64,000 bases of DNA. It comes from Coprinellus micaceus (lineage: Eukaryota > Basidiomycota > Agaricomycetes > Agaricales > Psathyrellaceae). How positions within the stretch are numbered: the first letter of the stretch is position 1; each line of letters begins with the position of its first letter. A program made the translations under genes and the position numbers. The notes below the pieces were generated by a model that ran no database searches, was not told the origin of the DNA, and worked only from the letters and a program-made list of their open reading frames with translations. The stretch covers positions 4,650,001-4,714,000 of the forward strand of contig OX596335.1 of assembly GCA_951394405.1 (NCBI GenBank), written 5' to 3'. Below, piece by piece: positions 1-8,605 of this stretch.

Positions 1-805
1 CTTCCCGTCCTTACGCGTCCTCGTCTTCAAACTATTTGACATCTCATATGCAAGGCGCATGATGAAGTGCCTACCGCCCAACAACGGCGTCGAACGGCTC
101 GACTGCATCTCTCTTTGGGAGCATCCGTGTGCTTCTCAATGCCAACACGTCGTGGACGCCGTCCGCGAATACTGCAACCCGCTATCCTTGACCCACCTTT
201 CCATTCGCCACGATGAACATCGAGCAGCGGGCAACAAGGACATGCCGAGGGAGGTGCGCGTCGAAGATCCCGTGGGTGAGGTTGACTTGTCGCCCCTTTA
301 TCCCTTCCAGATGATGGAGTCGTTGACGATTCAGTCGCGTGACGGTCAAGTGTCGCTTCCAGCAGCCGTCGGGATGACTGCGGCAGCATGGCCAGAACTC
401 CAACATCTCAACCTTTGCCCGACCTACCCAAGCTTCGGCCTCACCCCCTCCATGGACCACACTCATTTACTCACTATCCTCCACGGGTGTCCGTCGCTTC
501 GGTATTTGGGCTTGCGCTTCGACACCAAGCGCATTACGGCTCGGAAGGCGCCCCAGACGACGATGGGTGATCAACCAGCATCTTCAGCGTCCACACGCGC
601 TGACATGTCTCGCCTCTATCGACTTCGGGTCGGTGAGTCACCGATAAGCTCTCCCGCCCAAGTTCTCGAGTTCTTCCGGCAGCATCTCCCGAACGTGAGG
701 GTTTTGGACTGGTCTTACGACTCTACATCCGCTTGGGAGACGAGTTTACCGGACAAGAGATGGGCTAGGGTTGCACAAGAACTGGACTCGTCGGATGTAT
801 GGTAG
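1..805 (+). CDS. F-box/LRR-like family protein, C-terminal part (cut by window edge)
   Basis: The frame is open from base 2 and reads in frame through the ATG at 59, so that ATG is internal and the gene starts outside the window. The visible part matches the second exon of the local family: a cysteine-asparagine-proline segment (YCNPLSL), a leucine-rich stretch with W-P-E-L-Q-H-L-N-L-C-P, the L-R-F-D-T element, and the C-terminal signature VGESPISSP followed by VLEFF. The end is short, with KRWARV before the stop at 803-805. The upstream F-box exon cannot be seen, so whether the gene is intact is unknown. Two decayed copies of this segment occur at about 4180-4620 and 7350-7560. Confidence 0.75.
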   Translation, partial: FPSLRVLVFKLFDISYARRMMKCLPPNNGVERLDCISLWEHPCASQCQHVVDAVREYCNPLSLTHLSIRHDEHRAAGNKDMPREVRVEDPVGEVDLSPLYPFQMMESLTIQSRDGQVSLPAAVGMTAAAWPELQHLNLCPTYPSFGLTPSMDHTHLLTILHGCPSLRYLGLRFDTKRITARKAPQTTMGDQPASSASTRADMSRLYRLRVGESPISSPAQVLEFFRQHLPNVRVLDWSYDSTSAWETSLPDKRWARVAQELDSSDVW

Positions 806-894
806 TGGGGTCGACGGATGTAGTATGGTGCAGGCATCCGGGCACGTATGGGTCGTTGTTCCCGGTGGAACTGTAAAAGCTGATATTCGGTCCC

Positions 895-1098
895 GGGCGC
901 CTATTCAAGTTGAACCCATACTCTCCGCGTAGGGGAGCCACCAATTTCCTCTCCCTCTCATGTCTCAAAGTTTCTCGAACTCCATTTCCCATTCTTGAAA
1001 ATTTGGACACTGGGTACGAAAGGCCAGCAGGGCAAAGTGACTCTGGGGCTGCGCCGGATGACATGTCCAAGCAGGTTATCAAGAATTTGGCCATTTAA
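895..1098 (+). pseudogene. remnant of an F-box/LRR C-terminus in the 806-1401 spacer
   Basis: The open frame at 910-1098 contains CLKVSRTPFPILENLDTGYE, which resembles the family C-terminal pattern F-L-K-x-x-F-P-x-L-x-x-L-D-x-x-Y. The preceding VGxSPI motif is not in frame and no F-box exon is nearby, so this looks like a decayed 3' end. Nothing else is recognisable in the rest of the spacer except the proximal promoter region of the gene at 1402. Confidence 0.45.
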
Positions 1099-1401
1099 AT
1101 GTGTATGCATATATTGTAGAAGCTATTTATTGAGTTGTGAAGCATGCAATACTTCTTGAACTCGTGCCGCCCACGGGCAGTGATTTTACTTCGTCGGTCC
1201 ATGTAGCAGCACGCAAGGGTCCGTCCTTGAAATATACCTTCGATATCGCGTGGTGAGCATGGGCGCCTATCGATCAGCTGGCTGCTGAATGCACCCGGCC
1301 CTCACATCACGACCTTTTTCGGCCCAGATGTCCAATCGCCAACTCCGATACTCTTCCATCTTTGCTCTTTACCACCACAACACTTCAAGAAATCCTCACT
1401 G

Positions 1402-3057
1402 ATGGAGCAGTGCCTCCAGATTCCTGAAATCCTGCGCCATGTGTGCGACGAGCTCGACAGAAAAAGTTGTTTATCGGCTGCCTTGACGAACCACACCTTC
1501 CTCGAGCCGGGGCTTGACAGTCTTTGGCACCATATCGACTCGATGCGTCCGCTCGTATGCTGTTTGCCGACGGGAGTAGGAAATATTGAACAGCATAGCA
1601 GGCCGAAGCCAGGCATGTACCTGGTGAGCCATCCTCTGTGGATTTATCTTTGCTTGTTAGATTTGGGGCTAACGCCTTAAACTGGGTGACAGTACCCAGG
1701 ACTAACCTTCAAACGCGAACATCTGGATCGATACTTGTCCTTTTATGCACACCGTATACGATCCTTCACTTCACCAACCTTCAGCTTCCGCCAGCCTTGC
1801 CTCTCCACGGATTTTCTGCTCGCGTTGCAGATGGCAACCGATTACGAGCATGGGGCTCTCGCACCCCTGTTACAGAAAGTGGTGTGGTTCCCTCCATCCC
1901 TGACAGATGTTAGCCCCCGAGCAACGCTATCAGCATTTATATCCCTCTTTGTGGGAGAGCACGTCAAGTCGTTTAGGTTCTTGGTTAGCAAAGCGGATCA
2001 AGGGGGGCTGTACAATGCGTCGCTCCTAACCAACATCAAGCGGACTTCCAGGCGACTAAGGAGTCTGACTATGGAAGGCGATTGTGACGCCGAATTCATC
2101 CACCCGTTCCTCATTCCATTCTCCTGGGACTCTCTCGAGGTCCTGAAAGTTTCCACCTACTCTCCGGCGCTAATTCGGTGCCTGGCGACTCTCCCTCGGC
2201 TACATACCCTGCAGGTTCATGACAAAGAACTAGCCTATCCCACGCTCCACGCGCTCCCCAAACCCCAGACTCCTCCACGCCCGACAGATTTTACACATCT
2301 TCGCGCTCTTTCCCTGGGGACAGAGGACGCGGTGGATCGAGTATGGGCCATGCTTGAGCACCTACCCTTGACGAATCAGCTACAACAATTCGAGATATGC
2401 TGCGAATGCATCGGGGAATCGTCTGTATGTCAAGGCATCATTAACGCCATCGCCTTACACTGCAATCCCCGGACTCTGACGTCGATCCGACTGGTGGACT
2501 GGGATATCCTACCTGATGACAGGGATCCGGCGCCCTTGGGGTGGAGTCAACTCGACGAAGCGGACCAAGACACGCCAGTGGACATCTCCCCGCTTTACCT
2601 ATTCAACCAGCTAGAGGTTTTGGTGGTGAGCTGGTACCCAGACGTTCGCTTGAGTGCTCAGGATGCAACCACCATCCCGGGTTCCTGGCCCCGACTACGT
2701 CACCTCGACCTTTGCCCGCCATACGGCCCCGATGGTCGTATGCCCCCGTTCTCGCACACCCACATCCTCAATATCGTTGCCGGGTGTTCAGCCCTCACCT
2801 ACCTCGGCCTGCGCTTTGACACTACACAATTCACGGGGGAAGAACGGTTCCCGCTTGCCGCGCCTCATCGGAGGCTTAGTGCCTTGTGTGTTGGCAATTC
2901 CCCGATCTCCTCCCCATCCAGGGTCTTGGCTTTCTTGAAAAGTCACTTCCCTAGGCTGGAGGGGGTAAATGTGTTCTACGCCGATTACGACTCGAAGGCG
3001 CTTACTGCGCTTGATAGGCGTTGGGCTGTGGTATCGAAGGGACTACTGGCCCGTTAA
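1402..3057 (+). CDS. F-box/LRR-like protein, intact (2 exons)
   Basis: Exon 1 (1402-1623) encodes the F-box (MEQCLQIPEIL, then CLSAALTNHTFLEPGLDSLW). A 69-bp phase-0 intron (1624-1692; GTGAGC ... GACAG) separates it from exon 2 (1693-3057), giving about 528 aa. Exon 2 opens with HLDRYLSFYAHRIRSF, carries leucine-rich segments, WPRLRHLDLCPPYG and LRFDTTQFTG, and ends with NSPISSPSRVLAFLKSHFP and LDRRWAVV. Known for F-box proteins: they bind Skp1 and select targets for ubiquitination; the target here is unknown. Its nearest paralog in the window is the gene at 5677: long stretches of exon 2 are identical, including the RCLATLPRLHTL region. The start ATG is preceded by the same AAGAAATCCTCA sequence in both genes. 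Confidence 0.88.
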
Positions 3058-3174
3058 CTGAATCATACCAAATTTGTCCTTTCATTTCTGTCCCCGGCGG
3101 GAAATGGTAGCTAGGTTAACGTTGAGTTCTAGCATTCCTTCCTGCGGCTATGCGCCTCGACTTGTATTATCAGA

Positions 3175-4059
3175 ATGCCCGTGACCCTCTGTTATGTTCA
3201 CAAATGCCATGTAATCTCGACTGAATTTAGTGTCGCACCGTGCCTGGGGAGGTGGGCGCTTATGTTGGTTGATCGGACCATCGGATTTGCATCGCTCCGT
3301 GTGCTATCCGTCGCGTCCCAGATAGCGACGGGTTCTGCCTGGAAAATCCTCAAATATCTTCCCTCGACGAACCACGTCGAATTCGTCAAGTTCACGTCTG
3401 ACTTTATGGCGCCGTGCGCTGTCGGCCAAGAGATCATCGATGTCATTGTGCGACACTGCAGTCCGAAGGCCTTGAAGTCTGTCGTATTGGTTGACGAAGG
3501 ACTGCGGATCGGTGTGGAAGACCCCGTTACCGGGGGCAGCCATTTCGACGAGGCGGACCCCGATGCCCCTCTTGATATAATGTCTCTGGAGGCGTTTATG
3601 GAGTTGGAGGTCCTGACCGTTCGATGGAATGCAGACATTCGGTTAACCCCTCGGGAGATGCGCCAAATTCCTACCGCTTGGCCCAGGATTCGTCACCTTG
3701 ACTTGTGCCCGCCACATTGCCTGAACGGTCGCGTCCCAAGGCTCAGTCATACCCTCCTCCTGCACCTTCTCAATTCTTGCCCGCTTTTGGATTACCTCGG
3801 TCTGCGTTTTGACGCCACCCAGTTGACACAGCTCGACGGGGCGCCCGGCGAGCCGTTGTTCCCAACACTGCGAACCCTTCGCGTTGGCGATTCCCCGATT
3901 TCGTCACCCTCCCGCGTGCTGGCTTTCATAAAACACCGTTTCCCAAAATTGAAGACGCTTGACACCAACTACGACGCGCTCAACGGCGGACGGGGTAAGC
4001 CGACACTGCTGGATAGGAGGTGGTGTGCTGTGTTGGATGGGCTTGGCCTCAAGAATTGA
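3175..4059 (+). pseudogene. 5'-truncated F-box/LRR paralog (294-codon ORF, no F-box)
   Basis: The family homology starts near FASLRVLSVASQ (about 3280) and runs uninterrupted to the C-terminus, with WPRIRHLDLCPPHC, LRFDATQL, VGDSPISSPSRVLAFIKHRFP and DRRW. The F-box exon and the first half of the LRR region are missing, and the residues before about 3280 (from the ATG at 3175) resemble nothing in the family. It sits 117 bp after the gene at 1402, so it is probably a partial tandem copy. The frame is still open, so a short LRR-only protein remains possible. Confidence 0.7.
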
Positions 4060-4084
4060 TCGGTACGTGGGGGTACGTCTCCGT

Positions 4085-4768
4085 AGTATGTCTCCATGAA
4101 AAATATGTCGTGACAGGCCCTCTATCCTTGTACTGTTTCTTGGATGGACCCGTAGTATGTCAACGCCGAGGAATGGGGGTCAGTCGTCGCGTCGTGTCCG
4201 AGGCGCTGCGGCAGCCTGGCCAGGACTCCAACATCTCAACCTTTGCCCGACCTACCCAAGCTTCGGCCTCGGCCCCTCCACGAACCACACTCGTCTAATT
4301 ACTATCCTCCACGGGTGTCCGTCGCTTCGATATTTGGGCTTGCGCTTCGACACCACGTACCTTGGCGATGGTGGAATCTTCAGCGTCCACACGCGCTGAT
4401 ACGTCTCGCCTATATCGACTTGGGTCGGTGAGTCACCGATATGCTCTCCCGCCCGAGTTGTCGAGTCCTTCCGGCGGCATCTCCCAAACGTGAGGGTTTT
4501 GGACTGGCCTTACGACTTTACATCCGCTGGAGAGACGAGTTTCCTGAACAGGAGATAGGCTAGGGTTGCGCAAGAACCGGATTCGTCGGATGTATGGTAG
4601 TGGAATTGACGGATGTCGCCACTGGTGTGGTGCAGGACGACGGGGAGGTACAATTCGCGAGATGGCCTGCCCTCATCCACGGTCACGTGCGCCGAACAAC
4701 GATTGTGCCCGTCGAGGCCCGTCGCCGTCGATGTTGGATTGAATTCAACCACGTTGGCAGTGGGCACC
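4085..4768 (+). pseudogene. decayed duplicate of an F-box/LRR 3' end plus flanking DNA
   Basis: From about 4180 the DNA matches the gene at 1-805: AAAWPGLQHLNLCPTYPSFGL, HGCPSLRYLGLRFDTT and the nucleotides around VGESPI, the stop and its 3' flank (GTCGGATGTATGGTAGTGG). Indels shift the frame after the LRFDTT region. The leader at 4085-4200 (GGACCCGTAGTATGTCAACGCC and the GTCGTCGCGTCGTGTCCGA stretch) recurs at about 7660-7780, so intergenic DNA was duplicated with the gene. The tail 4640-4768 has no recognisable feature and lies just before the BRCT start codon. Confidence 0.7.
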
Positions 4769-5616
4769 ATGGAACGTCAGCTTCGAAGTGACGACACGGC
4801 GTTCAAGGATATGTGCCCAAGACCATTCAAGAATGTTATGTTGTGCGCGACGGGTATTACGGATAAGGTATGTGCAAGCACGACGACGAGGGAGAGGAGC
4901 TCACGTTTGGCCAGGCCGCAATATTCAAGAAGGCACTCGAGCTTGGTGCAGGCACGACAGACCCTTTCACGGACAGGGTGACCCACTTGATTGCTGTGGC
5001 CCATGGGGGCCCCAAATACAATGTGAGTCTGCCAGGGATAGAGAAGAGTCGACGTTGACGCGTGAACAGTGTGCATTGGATCGCGGTATACCCATTGTCC
5101 AACCGTCCTGGATCACCGAGAATTACGATGACTGGCTACATGGAGACGACGTTGAGACGGACCTGGAGGGGGTGCGTGCGTTGACACCGAGTCTTTGGCC
5201 TTCCTAACACCTTACAGAGCATCGAGGGCCATCGCCTCCCCGTCTTCTCTGATATCGTCGTCTGTGTTTCCGGCATTCCAGAGCTCGAGCGCAGGGCTGA
5301 CATCCGGCGCATAGTCGAGCAGCAAGGCGGGGAATACGTCAAAGCCATCGAACGCCCCGTGAGGGTGACGCACCTTCTGTGCTCGGGGGACGAGGAGTCC
5401 GACAAAATGCGCTACGCAGAAAAGTTCACAGCGCGCGGGGAGGGGCAGATACACATGGTGTGGGAGGAATGGCTCTGGGACTCGCTCAAGGCCAAGGGGA
5501 GGCTAGAGGAGGCACGATACAATGCCAGGAATCCAAGACCGCCACCCTTCGTTCTGCCCAACACTCAGCCTAACATCCCCGACTCGACTGCCCCATCTCG
5601 CGCGAATAGCGTGAAC
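4769..5616 (+). CDS. N-terminal BRCT-BRCT part of a Dpb11/Rad4/TopBP1-like protein (3' end lost)
   Basis: Four exons can be read: 4769-4867, 4915-5022, 5070-5171 and 5218 onward, with 46-47-bp introns and consistent phase 0. BRCT1 runs from RPFKNVMLCATGITDK through DRVTHLIA to IPIVQPSWITENYDDW. BRCT2 runs from LPVFSDIVVCVSGI through RVTHLLCSGDEE to VWEEWLWDSLKAKGRLEE. Spacing and motifs match the first BRCT pair of Dpb11/Rad4/TopBP1, a scaffold that binds phosphoproteins in replication initiation and checkpoint signalling (family knowledge). Everything after BRCT2, including the second BRCT pair, is absent: from about 5611-5620 the DNA is the 5' flank of a duplicated F-box gene. No stop codon intervenes, so the frame continues into the F-box protein. 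It is either a truncated relic or the N-terminus of a chimera. Confidence 0.8.
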
Positions 5617-5676
5617 GCACCGATACTCTTCCTTCTTTCCTCTTTACCACTACCATACCCCAAGAAATCCTCACCG

Positions 5677-7308
5677 ATGGAACAGTGCCTCCAAATTCCT
5701 GAAATTCTGCGCTATGTGTGCGACGAGCTCGACGGGAAAAGTTGTTTATCGGCTGCCTTGACGAACCATACCTTCCTCGAGCCGGGGCTTGACAGTCTTT
5801 GGCACCACATCGACTCGATGCATCCGCTCATATGCTGTTTGCCCGCGGAAACAGGAAATTTCGAAACGGATCCTGACATCAACTTAGGCATGTACCTGGT
5901 GAGCTGTTCCCCGTATATTTCCCCTTGCTTCTTTTTGTATCTAACACGTCGTATTGGACGACAGTTCCCGAACTCGGACTTCAAACGCGACCACCTGAAT
6001 CGATACCTGTCGGTTTATGCTCATCGTATACGATCCTTCACTTCGCCAATCTTCGATCCTCGTAAACCCGATCTCTCTACGGATTTTCTGGTGGCGTTGC
6101 AGATCGTGACTGATCACAAACATGGGGCTCTTGCACCCTTGTTGCGGAAAGTAGTGTGGTCGCCTCCATCCTGGACAGGCGTGAAACTCAGAGCAACAAT
6201 ATCAGCGTTCATATCTCTCTTTGTAGGAGAGCACATCGAATCACTCAGGTTCCGGGCGACAGAATTGAACCAGGAAGCGTTGCACAACGCTTCAATGCTC
6301 ACCAATATCAAGCGAATTTCCAGACGACTAACCGGCCTGACTGTCGAAGGCGAATACAGCGCCGAATTCATCCAACCGTTCCTCATTCCATTCTCTTGGG
6401 ACTCTCTCGAGGTCCTGAAGGTTTCCACCTACTCTCCGGCGCTAATTCGGTGCCTGGCGACTCTCCCTCGACTCCATACCCTAGAGGTTCATGACAAAGA
6501 ACTGGCCTATTCCACGCTCCACGTGCTTCCCGAACCCCAGACTCCTCCACCCCCAACAGATTTTGCACGCCTTCGCTCCCTTTCTCTGGGGACAGAGAAC
6601 GCGACGGATCGAGTATGGTGCATCCTCGAGCACCTACCCTTGACGAATCAACTACAAAAATTCGAGGTACGGTCCACATCGATCGGCAAACCGTCCGTAT
6701 GTCAAGGCATCATCAATGCCATTGCCTTACACTGCAATCCCTGGACTCTGACGTCGATCCGACTGCAGGACTGGGACGTCCTACCTGATGAGAGGGATCC
6801 AACACCCTTGGGGCTGAACCAACTCAACGAAGCGGACCAAGGCACGCCAGTGGACATCTCCCCACTTTACCCATTCGATCAGCTAGAGGTGTTGGTGGTG
6901 AGCTGGTTCCCAGACGTTCGCTTGAGCGCTCAGGATGCAACCACCATCCCACGTTGCTGGCCCCGACTCTGTCACCTCGACCTTTGCCCGCCATACGGCC
7001 TCGATGGTCGTATGCCCCCATTTTCGCACACCCATCTCCTCAACATCGTCACCGGATGTCCAGCCCTCACCTATCTTGGCCTGCGCTTCGACGCCACACA
7101 GTTAATGGGGGGAGAACAGTTCCCGTTTGCTCCGCCGCATCAAAGGCTTAGTGCCCTGCGTGTTGGCAATTCCCCGATCTCCTCCCCGTCCAGGGTCTTG
7201 GCTTTCTTGAAAAGTCACTTCCCCGGGTTAGATGAGCTCGACTCGCGTACACTTACTGTGTTCGATAGGCGTTGGGAGGTGGTAGAGAAGGGGCTACTCG
7301 CTCATTAA
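5677..7308 (+). CDS. F-box/LRR-like protein, intact; possibly the 3' half of a BRCT fusion
   Basis: Exon 1 is 5677-5898 (222 bp, same length as at 1402), the intron 5899-5964 (66 bp) and exon 2 5965-7308, giving 521 aa from this ATG. The F-box is MEQCLQIPEILRYVCDEL; the C-terminus has WPRLCHLDLCPPYG, LRFDATQL, GNSPISSPSRVLAFLKSHFP and DRRWEVV. Homology with the 5' flank of the paralog at 1402 begins only about 55-65 bp before the ATG; beyond that the flank is BRCT coding sequence in the same frame. The copy therefore brought very little promoter of its own. The 66-bp intron is a multiple of three and has no in-frame stop, so a retained intron would add 22 residues without breaking the frame. 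Confidence 0.87.
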   Translation: MEQCLQIPEILRYVCDELDGKSCLSAALTNHTFLEPGLDSLWHHIDSMHPLICCLPAETGNFETDPDINLGMYLVSCSPYISPCFFLYLTRRIGRQFPNSDFKRDHLNRYLSVYAHRIRSFTSPIFDPRKPDLSTDFLVALQIVTDHKHGALAPLLRKVVWSPPSWTGVKLRATISAFISLFVGEHIESLRFRATELNQEALHNASMLTNIKRISRRLTGLTVEGEYSAEFIQPFLIPFSWDSLEVLKVSTYSPALIRCLATLPRLHTLEVHDKELAYSTLHVLPEPQTPPPPTDFARLRSLSLGTENATDRVWCILEHLPLTNQLQKFEVRSTSIGKPSVCQGIINAIALHCNPWTLTSIRLQDWDVLPDERDPTPLGLNQLNEADQGTPVDISPLYPFDQLEVLVVSWFPDVRLSAQDATTIPRCWPRLCHLDLCPPYGLDGRMPPFSHTHLLNIVTGCPALTYLGLRFDATQLMGGEQFPFAPPHQRLSALRVGNSPISSPSRVLAFLKSHFPGLDELDSRTLTVFDRRWEVVEKGLLAH

Positions 7309-7815
7309 CTAAAACATACCAAATTCGTCCTTTCACTTCCGTCCCAAATTTTCCCCTTCCAGATGATGCAACCCATGACTCTCCAATCGCGTGAAGGTCA
7401 AATGTCAAATCCAGCAGCCGTCGGATCTCGACCTTGCCGGCCTACCCAAGTTTCAACCGCGTCCCTTGCATCGATCACCTTCACGTACTCACCTCCCTCT
7501 GCGGTTTTCACCACCTCCCCATCTTACTCGAGTCTATGTCTTGATACCACGCAGCTTAGCGTTGGGAATACCCTCCGGGTGGCGATGGGGTAACGGCCAA
7601 TCATCAGTGTCAACACCCCCGTTTTGCCTCCCTACACTTTGGGTAGGGTGTAGTATGTCTTCATAAATATAGCATGTACGCGGACCGTCCCTGTATCCTA
7701 GTACTAGTTTTTGAATGGACCTGTTGTTTGTCAATGCCCGGTGGGAATAGGGGTCGGTCGTCGCGTCGCGTCCGACGCGCGCTAATGTATGCACGTGGCT
7801 GCGTGTCAAACGCCG
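7309..7815 (+). pseudogene. intergenic stretch with a second decayed F-box/LRR fragment and duplicated flank
   Basis: From about 7345 the reading PFQMMQPMTLQSREGQ and the AAVG that follows match PFQMMESLTIQSRDGQ of the gene at 1-805. The homology continues with shifts through the HLNLCP-type region to LCLDTTQL near 7555. The next part, about 7660-7780, repeats the intergenic block of about 4085-4200. No open gene is present. Confidence 0.65.
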
Positions 7816-7825
7816 AACCCTAACC
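7816..7825 (+). promoter_or_regulatory. telobox-like motif AACCCTAACC
   Basis: AACCCTAACC lies 83 bp upstream of the F-box start at 7908. The same motif, in either orientation, lies at similar distances from other family members (11541, 13560, 42828, 58009), which suggests a shared promoter element. That it binds a telobox factor is inference. Confidence 0.45.
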
Positions 7826-7907
7826 TCGTCCCCAAGCTGGACTGCACGTTGCCTGAGGATGCCTGTTTCCTCCTGACGTTGAACATTCATCCTCTCCCAT
7901 CTCTCAG

Positions 7908-8138
7908 ATGCACGAGTGCCTCCACATTCCTGAAGTTGCACGGAATGTCTGCGACGAACTCGACACAAGGAGTTCGCTCGCTGTCGCCCTGACATGTCGA
8001 TCGCTTCTTGAGCCAGCGCTGGACAGAATCTGGAATCGGATCACGTCGTTTAAACCACTCATTTCGTGCTTACCTTCGGACATCTGGGAAGAGGAAGAAA
8101 AGGGATTTATCGCTTATGGAGAAGAGATACCGGCAATC
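7908..8138 (+). pseudogene. solo F-box exon (LRR exon missing)
   Basis: The exon encodes MHECLHIPEVARNVCDEL, then SSLAVALTCRSLLEPALDRIW and KPLISCLPSDIW, a well-conserved F-box. It ends at a canonical donor (ATC|GTGAGT) in phase 0, as in the other family members. No family second exon follows: the next bases hold no D-L-x-R-Y motif or leucine-rich segment, and a minus-strand family member ends at about 8606. If translated past the donor the frame runs to a stop near 8288, giving a 126-aa F-box-only protein. It is most simply a truncated copy. 8289-8580 holds nothing recognisable. Confidence 0.7.
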
Positions 8139-8580
8139 GTGAGTGCAATCTTCCATCGTTCCGATCGCTCTACATCTGAGCGAGTGCCATCCCTCCTTGG
8201 TTGGAGGGCTGGCGGACGACGACGCGATGCTTTTGGCAGCAGTTCAAGATGTGGCAAGGAAGTTCAATTCAGCGTTCCAACGCCATAATTTATGGAAGAG
8301 AACTCGGTAAAATCCCACTCGCCTACCCTTTCGAAATTCACTAAGTCTATTCGAAATTCGAATGCATAGATCAAACAAGAGGCTGGCCGGCGCTGACTCG
8401 AGGGATATAGTAGCTTGGACAATGGATGACGTCGGCTGCAGCCCCTAATTGACGCGGTCACGCGACGCGACGCGTCTCCGAAGGATATAGGTGCCCGTAA
8501 CCAATGCTACAGCTCCCGCAGGATGCCATCGAAGGTACCATAAGGGCGAGTATGAAATTGCTTACAGAGGAGACTTACAC

Positions 8581-8601
8581 AAAAAAAAAAAAAAAAAAAA
8601 A
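8581..8601 (+). repeat. A21 homopolymer
   Basis: Twenty-one consecutive A residues follow CTTACAC, just beyond the 3' end of the minus-strand family member, where they read as poly-T. No direct repeats flanking it were noticed, so there is no support for a retroposed gene. Confidence 0.6.
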
Positions 8602-8605
8602 GTAA

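Noticed and set aside
8581..8601. A21 tract as the tail of a retrocopy
   Set aside because: The adjacent gene is on the opposite strand and still contains its intron, and no flanking target duplication was seen.
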